The notes: generated from the letters alone by a model not told the origin. Positions 42,545 to 50,854 are shown, counted from the stretch's first letter. The stretch: 64,000 bases of DNA from Methylobacterium planeticum (GCF_008806345.1 NZ_VZZJ01000017.1:1-64000), one strand, 5' to 3'. Numbers and translations are program-made.

Positions 42545-42710
42545 GGCATCCTCGAAACGTTCTGTCTTCGGCGGCCCCGTCCTCGGGCTCCGTCCGGTCC
42601 CGGCGACGACTAGATCTTCGCTGTTTCCGCGCGATGTCGCCGTGCGTTTCGTCACGGGTTTCGCCGACATGCCCGCATTTCTCGGAACAGAGCCGACGAA
42701 ATCTTAGGCA

Positions 42711-42850
42711 TTCCGCCCGGCGCGGAATTTCGAAAGCGACCGGGGCGCGGGAACTTCACCAGGAATGAAGGGTTGTGCAGGCAGGTCTCAACAACCGCGG
42801 CCTTCCCGAGGCCAAAGGCCCGCTCGCCGAACCGGCGAGCGGGCCATTTC
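42711..42850 (+). ncRNA. Candidate structured RNA (strand uncertain)
   Basis: Four hairpins follow one another: TTCCGC/GCGGAA (42711-42727), GGTTGT/ACAACC (42771-42796), GGCCT/AGGCC (42799-42813), and a 13-bp stem with a 3-base loop, GGCCCGCTCGCCG/CGGCGAGCGGGCC (42817-42845), followed by ATTTC. The last looks like a terminator. The spacing is typical of a short regulatory RNA ending in an intrinsic terminator. No known RNA family was recognised, and expression is unproven. Confidence 0.3.
42817..42845 (+). terminator. 13-bp hairpin, terminator-like
   Basis: Perfect 13-bp GC-rich stem (GGCCCGCTCGCCG with its complement) and an AAC loop, followed by ATTTC. The reverse strand is followed by TTTGG, so it might act in either direction. 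Confidence 0.55.
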
Positions 42851-42950
42851 ATGTGAAGGGGGCAGGAGCCCGGCCCGGACTCGCGCCGCCAAGTCTGGCG
42901 CCGTTCAGCCCCGGCGGGCTACGGAACCCGTGTTCCATCGGAGTTCTGAC

Positions 42951-43127
42951 ATGCGCAACATCCTCCTCCTCCTGATCCTCGTGGCGGCCGGCTTCGTGCT
43001 CGTGGCCATGTACGTCGCGCCCTCGCAGCCCGAGCTGCGCGCGTGGTACCGCGACCATGCCTGCGTGCATCTCGACAAGGTGAGCCCGCAGATCTGCGCT
43101 CCGATCCGTCAGGCCGATGGGGCCTGA
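42951..43127 (+). CDS. Small exported or membrane-anchored protein
   Basis: A 58-residue protein. The N-terminal helix (ILLLLILVAAGFVLVAMYV) is a signal anchor, followed by a short periplasmic tail with two cysteines (HACVHLDKVSPQICAPIR) that could form a disulfide. The stop overlaps the start of the next gene by 11 bases, so the pair is probably coupled. No family recognised. Confidence 0.6.
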   Translation: MRNILLLLILVAAGFVLVAMYVAPSQPELRAWYRDHACVHLDKVSPQICAPIRQADGA

Positions 43128-43431
43128 TCCCGCGACGCACGGCGGTCTGCGGCGGGCCATCGATTGGGCCTTCCGCGACCGCCGGACCGGCGCGATCACA
43201 GTCGCGCAATGGCCGAACCTTCCCCTGTGGCTGTTCGCCGGGACGAGCCTCGCGGATTGGATCCTGAACCCGCCCGGCACGGTCGCCTGGGCCCTGCGCC
43301 TCATTGCGGGTGCGAGCCTCGCGTGGTGGGCCATCGACGAGCTCCTGCGCGGCGTCAACCCGTGGCGGCGCTTCCTCGGGGCCGCCGCACTCGCCGGCCA
43401 AGCCCTGGTCCTGGCGACCGCCGGCCCCTGA
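43117..43431 (+). CDS. Membrane protein, unrecognised
   Basis: A 104-residue protein starting inside the previous gene. Hydrophobic segments at NLPLWLFAGTSLADWIL, ALRLIAGASLAWWAIDELL and FLGAAALAGQALVLA suggest three short membrane helices. The N-terminus (DWAFRDRRTGAITVAQWPN) resembles the start of YkvI/small inner-membrane hypotheticals. Function unknown. Confidence 0.6.
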   Translation: MGPDPATHGGLRRAIDWAFRDRRTGAITVAQWPNLPLWLFAGTSLADWILNPPGTVAWALRLIAGASLAWWAIDELLRGVNPWRRFLGAAALAGQALVLATAGP

Positions 43432-43552
43432 TCGAGCGGTGTCGGGCCGCGTCGAAGCCTCCCGAACACGAAAACTCGATCGCGGACAATCGACTTGACC
43501 GCCGGCCTCGACCGGGTATCGCTGCGGCAGGCAAGATCGACGAGGAACTCTC

Positions 43553-43804
43553 ATGGCGGATGCCGGCAACGCGCTGCCCACCGAGGCGGTCCCGCCTCAG
43601 GCGGATCGGCTGCACCTGCTGCATCGGATCGCCGAGGCTCTGGATATGCCGCTGGCCGATCTCTACGGCCACGCGCTGCGAGCCGGGCACACGCCCCCGA
43701 CGGAAGTGGAATGCGCGGCCGTGCTGGCGGCGTTCCTGCGCATCGGGGATCCGAATGCCCGGCGCCGGTGCCTCTCCCTGCTGCAGGCGCTCGCCGAGGG
43801 CTGA
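43553..43804 (+). CDS. Hypothetical 83-aa helical protein
   Basis: Preceded by GAGGAAC. A soluble helical protein: LHLLHRIAEALDMPLADLYGHAL resembles the first helices of an XRE-type DNA-binding domain, but the recognition helix is not evident. VECAAVLAAFLRIGDPNARRRCLSLLQALAE resembles the C-terminal helix segment of small XRE-like regulators. A regulator-derived small protein is possible. Confidence 0.6.
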   Translation: MADAGNALPTEAVPPQADRLHLLHRIAEALDMPLADLYGHALRAGHTPPTEVECAAVLAAFLRIGDPNARRRCLSLLQALAEG

Positions 43805-43953
43805 GGTGACCCTGCGCCGCCCATCGTCTCCCGCCATTTGACCGCGGGGCGATCCCTTGCCTTGATGCGCCGGCCGGCACGTAAGACCGGCTCGCTCCGC
43901 ACCGGGCCAGGAGCGGCGAGGACGCCTTCGGGCGCGGGCAGGGAGGAATATCG

Positions 43954-45138
43954 ATGACGAGGCAGGACCACGCGACGATGGCGCGTCCGGTGACGGGCGC
44001 AATCCGGTCGGGGCTCGCGCGCGCAGCGCTCGCCACCACGCTCTTTCTCGGGGTCGTCGCGGCGGCCATCGCGGCACCGGCCAGCTTTCCGGAGCAGCGC
44101 GAAGCCGACCATGTGGTCAAGGATTTCCGCTTCAGCACCGGCGAGACGCTGCCGGTGGTGCTGCACTACACCACCCTGGGCACGCCGCACCGGAACGCCC
44201 GGGGCGAGATCGACAACGCCGTGCTGGCGCTGCACGGCACCACCGGAACCGGCAAGAGCTTCCTCAATCCGGGGCTCGGCCCGGAGCTGTTCGGGGAGGG
44301 CGCGCCCCTCGATGCGCGCCGGTACTTCGTCATCCTCCCCGACGGGCTCGGACGGGGGGGCTCGACGAAGCCCTCGGACGGGCTGCGGGCGCGGTTCCCC
44401 CGCTACGGCTACGCCGACGTGGTGGAGGGCCAGCACCGGGTCGTGGCCGAGGCCCTCGGCATCAAGCACCTGCGCCTCGTGCTCGGCACCTCGATGGGCG
44501 GCATGCAGGCCTGGATGTGGGGCGAGCGCTACCCCGGAATGATGGACCTGATCATGCCGGTGGCGAGCCAGCCGATTCCCGTGAGCGGGCGCAACGCCCT
44601 GTGGCGGCGCCTCCTGATCGAGGGCATCCGCACCGATCCGGACTGGAAGAATGGCGAGTACACGTCGCAGCCGAGAAATTTCGGGCACATCCTGCCGATC
44701 TTCAATATCATGACCGAGAGCGTGCTCGGCCAGCAGAAGCAGGCCCCGACCCGGGCCGCCGCGGACGCGCTCTACGACAAGCTCGTCGCCTCCTACGAGA
44801 ATAGGGCCGACGCCAACGACTGGATGTACTGGTTCGATTCCTCCTACGATTACGACCCCTTCGCCGAGCTCGGGCGCATCAGCGCCAAGGTGCTGGCGGT
44901 CAACTTCGCCGACGACGAGCTGAACCCGCCCCAGCTCGACGTGATGAACGCCGCGGTCGCCAAGGTGAAGGACGGACGCTTCGTCTTGGTGCCGACCTCG
45001 TCCGACACCCACGGCCACCAGTCGCTGCGCTTCGCCAACCTCTGGAAGGGCTATCTGGCCGAGTTCCTCGCCGATCCCACGGAGGCGACGGAGGCTCAGA
45101 GCTCGGCCGAGCGCCTCGACAGCTCGGCCCGCAGGTGA
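43954..45138 (+). CDS. Exported alpha/beta hydrolase of the MetX (homoserine acetyltransferase)-like family
   Basis: A 394-residue protein with a strong ribosome-binding site (GGGAGGAA). The leader (ARAALATTLFLGVVAAAIAAPA) is a signal peptide, unusual for MetX, which is cytoplasmic. The catalytic serine is Ser180 in GTSMGGMQ. The acid is Asp320/321 in NFADDELNPPQ. The histidine is His353 or His355 in THGHQSL. MetX family blocks include LHGTTGTGKSFLNPG, YFVILPDGLGRGGSTKPSDG and RNFGHILP. Without a cytoplasmic location, acetyl transfer to homoserine is unlikely; a periplasmic esterase/amidase role on a sulfur compound is possible. It is convergent with the TauB-like ATPase. Confidence 0.82.
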   Translation: MTRQDHATMARPVTGAIRSGLARAALATTLFLGVVAAAIAAPASFPEQREADHVVKDFRFSTGETLPVVLHYTTLGTPHRNARGEIDNAVLALHGTTGTGKSFLNPGLGPELFGEGAPLDARRYFVILPDGLGRGGSTKPSDGLRARFPRYGYADVVEGQHRVVAEALGIKHLRLVLGTSMGGMQAWMWGERYPGMMDLIMPVASQPIPVSGRNALWRRLLIEGIRTDPDWKNGEYTSQPRNFGHILPIFNIMTESVLGQQKQAPTRAAADALYDKLVASYENRADANDWMYWFDSSYDYDPFAELGRISAKVLAVNFADDELNPPQLDVMNAAVAKVKDGRFVLVPTSSDTHGHQSLRFANLWKGYLAEFLADPTEATEAQSSAERLDSSARR

Positions 45139-45878
45139 CGCGCCGCCTCCGTCAGGGCCGCGGCGCGGCGCTGGCGGGGGCGGGGCAGGTCGAGCCTGAC
45201 CTCCGCGGCGATCCGGCCCGGGCTGCCGGCCAGCACCACCACCCGGTCGGCGAGCGTCACCGCCTCGTCGATGTCGTGGGTGACGAACAGGACGGTCTTG
45301 CCCGTCTGCGCCTGGATGCGCTGCAACTCGTCCTGCAGCCCCTCGCGGGTGAAGCTGTCGAGGGCCGAGAAGGGCTCGTCCATCAGCAGCACGTCGGGCT
45401 CCACCGCGAGCGCCCGGGCGATGGCGACGCGCTGGCGCTGCCCGCCCGAGAGCTGGTGCGGCCAGCGGCCGGCGAGGTCGGCGAGGCCCACGAGGACGAG
45501 CATCTCGGCGGCCTTGGCCCGGCGCGCGGCGCGCGACAGGCCGGAGCCCTCGAGCCCGAAGGCGACGTTGTCGACGACCCGGCGCCAGGGCAGCAGCCGC
45601 GCATCCTGAAACACCAGCGCCATCGGGGTGCGGCAGCCGGGCCGGGTGTCGAGCCGGACCTTGCCGGAGGAGGGCTTGGCCAGCCCGATCAGCACCCGCA
45701 GCAGGGTGGACTTGCCGACGCCGGACTCGCCCACGATCACCAGGAACTCGCCCCGCGCGATGCTGAGGTCGAGATTGGCCAGGATGATGTTGCGCGTGCC
45801 GCCGCGCTCGTAGGCGAGGCTCAGGCCGCGGATGTCGATGATGGGGCTGCCGCCGGGTCGATCGGTCATGGGTCTCAC
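45096..45878 (-). CDS. ABC importer ATPase, TauB/SsuB type
   Basis: A 260-residue ATPase. A GTG at 45878 overlaps the permease stop (GTGA); an ATG three codons on (45869) is an alternative. Walker A GESGVGKS, Q-loop FQDARLLPWRRVVDNV, signature LSGGQRQR, Walker B VLLMDEPFSALD and H-loop THDIDEA are all intact. It is the last gene of the importer encoded at 45.1-47.7 kb. Its 3' end overlaps the convergent hydrolase gene by 43 bases. Confidence 0.93.
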   Translation of the reverse strand: MRPMTDRPGGSPIIDIRGLSLAYERGGTRNIILANLDLSIARGEFLVIVGESGVGKSTLLRVLIGLAKPSSGKVRLDTRPGCRTPMALVFQDARLLPWRRVVDNVAFGLEGSGLSRAARRAKAAEMLVLVGLADLAGRWPHQLSGGQRQRVAIARALAVEPDVLLMDEPFSALDSFTREGLQDELQRIQAQTGKTVLFVTHDIDEAVTLADRVVVLAGSPGRIAAEVRLDLPRPRQRRAAALTEAARHLRAELSRRSAEL

Positions 45879-46627
45879 GCCCGCCAGCGCAGGAGCCAGC
45901 CCTGCAGGGCCACGAAGGCCGTGTCGAACAGCCCGTAGAGCGCCGCCATGGTCAGCATGTAGACGACCACGATGTCGGTGGAGAGGAGACTCGAAGCCTG
46001 CATCATGCGCTGGCCGACCCCCGCGACGCCGAAGATCTCGGCCGCCACCACGGCCATCCAGGCCTGGCCGAGCGCCGTGCGCAGACCGACGAGGATGCCC
46101 GGGGTCGCGGCCGGCAGCAGGATCTTCACGAGCCGGCTGACGGGAGAGCGGAAGCCGAAGGCCTGCGCCACCTCGATCAGGTCGCGATCGACCTGCCGGA
46201 CCGCCCCTTGGGTCGCGAAGAACACGATCCAGAACACCCCGATGGCGATGATGAACACCGCCGCCGAGGGCTGCACCCCGAACCAGATGATGGCGAAGGG
46301 CACCCAGGCGAGGCCGGGAATCGGGCGCAGCAGCCGCACGATCCAGGCGGTGAAGGCCTCGAAGGGCTGGAACATGCCGCTCAGCAATCCGAGCCCGATC
46401 CCGGCGCCGGCGCCCACCACGAGGCCGGCGACGTAGTGGCTGAGGCTCGACATCACGGCCTCCGGCCAGATTCCGAGGGAGACCTCGCGCAGGAAGGCCG
46501 TCGGCAGGGTGCTCGGCGGCGGCAGGAAGGCCGGGTTGATCAGGCCGAGACGGGGCATCGCCTCCCAGAAGGCCAGGAACGCGATGAGCCCGGTCGCGGC
46601 GAGCAGCGTCGAGCGGAGATATTTCAT
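45875..46627 (-). CDS. ABC importer permease, TauC/SsuC type
   Basis: A 250-residue, six-helix inner-membrane protein. MKYLRSTLLAATGLIAFLAFWEA begins the first helix. The coupling loop is EVAQAFGFRSPVSRLVKILLPAATPG, with the usual GLRTALGQAWMAVVAAEIFG following. Its length is normal for the nitrate/sulfonate/taurine permeases. It pairs with the ATPase at 45096 and the binding protein at 46647. Confidence 0.93.
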   Translation of the reverse strand: MKYLRSTLLAATGLIAFLAFWEAMPRLGLINPAFLPPPSTLPTAFLREVSLGIWPEAVMSSLSHYVAGLVVGAGAGIGLGLLSGMFQPFEAFTAWIVRLLRPIPGLAWVPFAIIWFGVQPSAAVFIIAIGVFWIVFFATQGAVRQVDRDLIEVAQAFGFRSPVSRLVKILLPAATPGILVGLRTALGQAWMAVVAAEIFGVAGVGQRMMQASSLLSTDIVVVYMLTMAALYGLFDTAFVALQGWLLRWRA

Positions 46628-46646
46628 CGGGCCGGTGCGGCGCGCC

Positions 46647-47675
46647 TCAGCGCGCGGTCGCCTTCTCGTAGAAGCTCGGCACGAACAGGCCGTCCACCGG
46701 GATGTCCTTCTCGAGGGTGCCGATGCTGACCTGGTAGGCCTGCAGCTTCTTGGTCGCCTCGATGATCCCGCGGGGATCGACGGTGAACCGGGCGGCCGGC
46801 GACGACAGGGCCTTCTGGATGGTCGCGACGTCCGTGATGCCCTTGCCGAGCGCCTGCTCGACCGGCACGGCGGCGCGCGCTGGGTCGCTCCTGAGAAGAT
46901 CGGTCGCCTTCACGAGGGCCTTCACGAGCCCCTCGACGGCCGCAGGATTCTTGTCCGCGAAGGCGCCGAAGACCCCCACCACGGTGCCGGGCTGATCGGG
47001 GAACATCTCGCCGCCGGTGGCCACGAGCTTCATCGCCGGGTTGCGGGACCGGACGATGGTGAGCGCCGGCTCGCGGATCGAGGCCCCGTCGACGGCGCCG
47101 GCGAGCAGAGCCTGCTGGGTCGCGTCGATGCCCATGGCGACGATGTCGGCGTCGGCCTTGCCGGTCTTCACGACCTGCCAGAGCCAGTGCTGCAGGGTGG
47201 TGTTCGGCACCGAGCCCGGGGGCTGGGTGGCGAGGCGCGCGGCCCGGCCCTCCTTGGCGTGGAAGGCCCGGAAGGCCTCGGCCTTGTCGGCTCCGTCCTT
47301 GAAGTAGGGGGCGAGCTTGGGACCGGCCACGAACACCATCTCCTCGATGGCGGTGGCGGCGACAACCCGCACGTCGATGTTCTTGGTGCGCGCCACCGCG
47401 AGGGGCGCGATGCCGGCGACGTAGATGTCGATCGTGCCGGAGGCCAGCGCCTGGATCATGTTCGGGCCGGATTCGAAGGTGGTGAAGGTCGGGGCAAGGC
47501 CCGCCTCCTTCAGCCAGCCCTCGCCGTTCGCCACGAAGATCGGGGCCGCGCCGATGACCGGGATCACGCCGATGCGCACGGGGACGGCCGCCGTCTGGGC
47601 GCTCGCGGCGCTGGCCAGGAGCAGGCCGGCGGCAGCCGTGAGGAACGTCTTGATGACGGAGAGCGGCGGACGCAT
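46647..47675 (-). CDS. ABC substrate-binding protein, TauA/SsuA-like
   Basis: A 342-residue periplasmic protein starting at the ATG at 47675, with a signal peptide ending ASAQT. VRIGVIPVIGAAPIFVANGEGWLKEAGL and SGPNMIQALASGTIDIYVAGIAP are the ligand-domain blocks of the sulfonate/taurine/nitrate group. LATQPPGSVPNTTLQHWL forms the second-domain loop. Ligand unknown; taurine or another alkanesulfonate is likely by family and by the window's sulfur theme. Confidence 0.9.
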   Translation of the reverse strand: MRPPLSVIKTFLTAAAGLLLASAASAQTAAVPVRIGVIPVIGAAPIFVANGEGWLKEAGLAPTFTTFESGPNMIQALASGTIDIYVAGIAPLAVARTKNIDVRVVAATAIEEMVFVAGPKLAPYFKDGADKAEAFRAFHAKEGRAARLATQPPGSVPNTTLQHWLWQVVKTGKADADIVAMGIDATQQALLAGAVDGASIREPALTIVRSRNPAMKLVATGGEMFPDQPGTVVGVFGAFADKNPAAVEGLVKALVKATDLLRSDPARAAVPVEQALGKGITDVATIQKALSSPAARFTVDPRGIIEATKKLQAYQVSIGTLEKDIPVDGLFVPSFYEKATAR

Positions 47676-47853
47676 CGGTGGGGATCCGGTCGGGGAAGCG
47701 GCCATCCCCATGCCACAGGCGGGCAAAACTTCAAATACCAATGTCGATCCGTGAATTGGTCGGACCCAGGACGCTGGGGAACACCCGCGCGCGGCCTCTC
47801 GTTGTCAGCCGGTCGCCGCGTGCGGCCACGACAGACAATCAGGGAGTTGTGCC

Positions 47854-48279
47854 ATGAGCCTCATCGGCAGCATCGTCAGCAAGATCCTGCACCCGTTCGG
47901 CGGTGGCTCGGCGGAGGCGGCGCCCTCGGGCTCGTCCGCCGCCCCTGCGGGGGGATCGAGCAACCCGGCCTCGACGGCCACCACCGGATCCGCCGGCTCG
48001 GCTCCTGCCTCGACCGGAGGCACGGTCGACGTCGAGTCCGTCCTCAACGACATGGCCGCGAAGAACTCGCAGACGCTGAACTGGCGCACCTCCATCGTCG
48101 ATCTGATGAAGCTGCTCGACCTCGACTCGAGTTTGCATGCCCGCCAGCAGCTCGCTGACGAGTTGCACTATACCGGCGACAAGAGCGACTCGGCCTCGAT
48201 GAACATCTGGCTGCACAAGCAGGTGATCAAGAAGCTCGAGGAGAACGGCGGCAAGGTCCCGGCCGATCTGAAGGACTGA
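47854..48279 (+). CDS. DUF3597-domain protein
   Basis: A 141-residue protein with AGGGAG before the ATG. It opens MSLIGSIVSKILHPFGG, then has a Ser/Ala/Gly-rich linker (about residues 18-55) and the conserved C-terminal DUF3597 domain: VDVESVLNDMAAKNSQTLNW, TSIVDLMKLLDLDSSL, LHYTGDKSDSASMNIWLHK. The domain resembles a small helical LysM-associated or YidB-like fold. Its role is unknown. Confidence 0.88.
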   Translation: MSLIGSIVSKILHPFGGGSAEAAPSGSSAAPAGGSSNPASTATTGSAGSAPASTGGTVDVESVLNDMAAKNSQTLNWRTSIVDLMKLLDLDSSLHARQQLADELHYTGDKSDSASMNIWLHKQVIKKLEENGGKVPADLKD

Positions 48280-48341
48280 GGCGAGCCGGGGCCCGGCCGA
48301 GGGGCGACAGGCTTCGCGTTCCGGAGCCTGTCCGCAGGAAC

Positions 48342-48370
48342 GCTCCCTCTCCCGGCCCGGGAGAGGGAGC
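48342..48370 (+). terminator. Bidirectional terminator-like hairpin
   Basis: GCTCCCTCTCCCGG pairs with CCGGGAGAGGGAGC across a single-base centre, between the convergent DUF3597 and PotF-like genes. No clear T-tract on either side. Confidence 0.5.
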
Positions 48371-48445
48371 AGGACGTTCCAGAGAGGCCGGCCCCCCGGC
48401 GGAATCGCTGGCGCGAAGCTCACCCGAACGGGCGCGCGGCACCGC

Positions 48446-49552
48446 TCACTTGCCCGTGCGAACCCGCGTCCAGAGCCGGGTGACGAAGCGCTGGGTGCGG
48501 TCGTCCCAGGCCGTGTTGGTCGAGAGGCGCTGCATCATCGCCTCGTCCGGGTAGATCCCGGTATTGTTCAGGATCTCGGGCTTCACCAGCTTCTTCGCCG
48601 GCAGGTTGCCGCTCGCGTAGGAGACGAAGTTGGTGTTGGCCGCCGCCACCTCGGGCCGCATCATATAGTCGATGAAGGCGTGGGCCTCCGCCGGGTGGGG
48701 CGCATCCTTGGGGATCGCGAAGGCGTCGAACCACATCAGCGCGCCCTCCTTCGGGATGACGTAGCCGATCTCGATGCCGTTCTTGGCCTCCTCGGCGCGC
48801 TTCTTGGCCTGCAGCACGTCGCCCGAATAGCCGACCGCGACGCAGAGGTCGCCGTTGGCGAGGGACTGGATGTATTCCGAGGAGTGGAACTTCCGCACCG
48901 CGCCCCGTACCTTGTAGAGCGCGTCGGTGACCTGGGTGATGTCGTCCCAGCGCTTCGAATCCGCCTTGAGGCCGTAGGCCGGCAGCATGCTGGGGATCAG
49001 ATCCTCGGGGGAATCGAGCATCATGATCCCGCAATCCTTGAGCTTGTTGGCGCTCGCGGGATTGAGGACGAGGTTCCAGGTGTTGAGGGGAGCCGACGCG
49101 CCGAGGCGCTCGCGCACCGCCGCGAGGTTGAGCCCGAGACCCGTGGTGCCCCACATGTAGTCCACCGCGTAGGCGTTGCCCGGATCGTAGGTGGCGAGGC
49201 GCCCGGCGATCTCGGGCCAGACATGCGTCAGGTTCGGGATCTTGGCCTTGTCGAGGGGCTGGAAGGCGCCCGCCTTGATCAGCCGCTGCAGGAACGGGCC
49301 GGAGGGCACCACCACGTCGTAGCCGGAACGGCCGGCGAGCAGCTTCGTCTCGAGGATCTCGTTGTTGTCGTAGGTGTCGTAGACGACCTTGATGCCGGTC
49401 TGCTGGGTGAAGTCCTCCAGCACCTTCGGGTCGATATAGTCCGACCAGTTGTAGATGTTGACGACGCGCCCGGGCGTCTGCGCCCCGGCGGGCGCGCCCG
49501 CGAGGGACGCGAGCAGCGCAGCGAGGGTGCCGAGGAGGGCACGGCGCCTCAC
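48446..49552 (-). CDS. Polyamine-type (PotF/PotD-like) ABC substrate-binding protein
   Basis: A 368-residue protein. It starts with GTG at 49552, which overlaps the ridA stop (GTGA), and begins with a signal peptide (RRRALLGTLAALLASLAGAPAGA). VVNIYNWSDYIDPKVLEDF is the hallmark of spermidine/putrescine binding proteins. It is followed by VVYDTYDNNEILETKLLAG and YMWGTTGLGLN. No permease or ATPase genes are adjacent, so it must use a transporter encoded elsewhere. The coupling to RidA is unusual. Confidence 0.9.
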   Translation of the reverse strand: MRRRALLGTLAALLASLAGAPAGAQTPGRVVNIYNWSDYIDPKVLEDFTQQTGIKVVYDTYDNNEILETKLLAGRSGYDVVVPSGPFLQRLIKAGAFQPLDKAKIPNLTHVWPEIAGRLATYDPGNAYAVDYMWGTTGLGLNLAAVRERLGASAPLNTWNLVLNPASANKLKDCGIMMLDSPEDLIPSMLPAYGLKADSKRWDDITQVTDALYKVRGAVRKFHSSEYIQSLANGDLCVAVGYSGDVLQAKKRAEEAKNGIEIGYVIPKEGALMWFDAFAIPKDAPHPAEAHAFIDYMMRPEVAAANTNFVSYASGNLPAKKLVKPEILNNTGIYPDEAMMQRLSTNTAWDDRTQRFVTRLWTRVRTGK

Positions 49553-49920
49553 GGAGCATCCCCGGCCGGCAGCTTGGCGGCGGTGACCACGATCTCGACG
49601 AGGTATTCCGGCCCGGCGAGCCTGGCCTCGACGGTGGCGCGGGCCGGCGGGTTCGCCTTGTCGACCCAGGCATCCCAGGCGGCGTTCATCTCCGCGAAGG
49701 TCGCCATGTCGGCGAGGTAGATGGTGGTGGCGAGGATGCGGCTCTTGTCGCTGCCGGCGACGGCGAGCAGCCGGTCGATCTCGGCGAGGATCGATTGCGT
49801 CTGGGCGGTCACCCCGGTGCCCACGGTGTCGGCCGCCACCTGGCCCGCCAGGAACACCATGTCGCCGTGGGTGACCGCCTGGCTCATGCGCGGGCCGGGT
49901 TCGAAGCGCTTGATCGTCAT
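49549..49920 (-). CDS. RidA/YjgF-family protein
   Basis: A 123-residue protein of the YjgF/YER057c/UK114 fold: MTIKRFEPGPRMSQAVTHGD, FLAGQVAADTVGTGVTAQT, SRILATTIYLADMATFAEMN. The catalytic-site arginine expected near the C-terminus appears in PPARATVEARLAGPEYLVEI. Family members hydrolyse reactive enamine/imine intermediates. Coupled to the PotF-like gene, it may detoxify imines from polyamine or amino-acid catabolism (inference). Confidence 0.88.
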   Translation of the reverse strand: MTIKRFEPGPRMSQAVTHGDMVFLAGQVAADTVGTGVTAQTQSILAEIDRLLAVAGSDKSRILATTIYLADMATFAEMNAAWDAWVDKANPPARATVEARLAGPEYLVEIVVTAAKLPAGDAP

Positions 49921-50134
49921 GGTCGCCTTGAGCTTTCTGGAGGATGCGGGCGCGAAGGACCCGCCCGGCGCGTTGTGCCGCCGGATGCGCCCGGCCGTAA
50001 AGGGGGAAGCCGCGGGCTCGGCCTCGCGCACGCGAGGGCGTGAACTGCGACAAACTCTCACGATGCGGCGCAACCCAAGGCCCGGTTGGCACGTTCATTG
50101 GGCAGTTTACAGTGAAGCTCAGGAACTTAGCGCC

Positions 50135-50404
50135 ATGTTTTCGATCATCGGGACCATCATCATCGGCTTCATCGCCGGCGTCATCGCCAAGTTCCTCATG
50201 CCGGGGAACAACGAGCCGTCCGGCTTCATCCTCACCACCATCCTGGGCATCGTCGGCGCCTTCGTGGCGACCTTCATCGGCCAGGCCGTCGGCTGGTACG
50301 GGCCAAATCAGGGGGCGGGCTTCATCGGCGCCATCGTGGGCGCGGTGGTCGTGCTGGCGATCTACGGCTTCGTCGCCGGCCGCAGCCGCACCACCACGCT
50401 CTGA
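50135..50404 (+). CDS. GlsB/YeaQ/YmgE-family stress membrane protein
   Basis: An 89-residue protein with three hydrophobic helices: SIIGTIIIGFIAGVIAKFLM, GFILTTILGIVGAFVATFIG and GFIGAIVGAVVVLAIYGFV. The Gly-rich helix pattern and the PG between helices one and two are characteristic of the transglycosylase-associated/YeaQ family, usually induced by envelope or acid stress. AGGAAC precedes the start. A strong terminator follows. Confidence 0.85.
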   Translation: MFSIIGTIIIGFIAGVIAKFLMPGNNEPSGFILTTILGIVGAFVATFIGQAVGWYGPNQGAGFIGAIVGAVVVLAIYGFVAGRSRTTTL

Positions 50405-50430
50405 CGCTCTCACGCAAGTCCGGACATGCA

Positions 50431-50457
50431 GAGGGGCGCCGCGAGGCGCCCCTCTTT
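50431..50457 (+). terminator. Rho-independent terminator
   Basis: GAGGGGCGCC and GGCGCCCCTC form a 10-bp stem with a GCGA loop followed by TTTCGTT, 26 bases after the GlsB-type gene. Confidence 0.85.
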
Positions 50458-50487
50458 CGTTGTGCGGGACCGGATCTGGGCGTCGTC

Positions 50488-50709
50488 TCAGAGCTGGTCG
50501 GCCGCGGCCTTGACCGCGCAATGGCCCGTGGCACCCCGGATGGCGAGGCCGGCACCGACGATCAGGGCGGCGAGGCTGAGGAGCTTGTTCGGCCGGGGCT
50601 GCGCGGCGGCGGCCGCGATGCCGAGCCCGAGCACCACCGAGACGGCGCGCTCGGTCGTCGTGAGGTTCGGCTGACCGCTGAAGATGTCGTGGATCATCGC
50701 ATTCGCCAT
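50488..50709 (-). CDS. DUF2892/YgaP-like inner membrane protein
   Basis: A 73-residue protein with AGGAGAGAA before the ATG at 50709. After MANAMIHDIFSGQPNLTTTERAV come two hydrophobic helices (SVVLGLGIAAAAAQ, LLSLAALIVGAGLAIRGATG) and a C-terminal CAVKAAADQL. This resembles the DUF2892 membrane domain found alone or in YgaP rhodaneses. No rhodanese domain is present here. The precise family is not certain. Confidence 0.65.
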   Translation of the reverse strand: MANAMIHDIFSGQPNLTTTERAVSVVLGLGIAAAAAQPRPNKLLSLAALIVGAGLAIRGATGHCAVKAAADQL

Positions 50710-50826
50710 CGGGCGTTCTCTCCTGTGAAACGAGTCTCGCGGTGCGAACGCGAAGCCCCGGGCAGCGTTCCGAGCCCCTGTGCCGCATCGCACCGGCACC
50801 GGTCCGACCGGACCCGCGCGCGCATG

Positions 50827-50854
50827 AAAAAAGCGCGGCCCGGGGGGCCGCGCT
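50827..50854 (-). terminator. Terminator of the rpsO-pnp unit
   Basis: Read on the minus strand, AAGCGCGGCC pairs with GGCCGCGCTT and is followed by TTTT. It lies about 30 bases after the pnp stop. Confidence 0.85.

Larger units (their letters stand above)
42545..42950. other. Intergenic region with serial hairpins
   Basis: About 400 bases without a credible gene. From 42711 to 42845 there are four successive perfect or near-perfect hairpins, described with the candidate RNA entry. The rest shows nothing recognisable. Confidence 0.45.
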
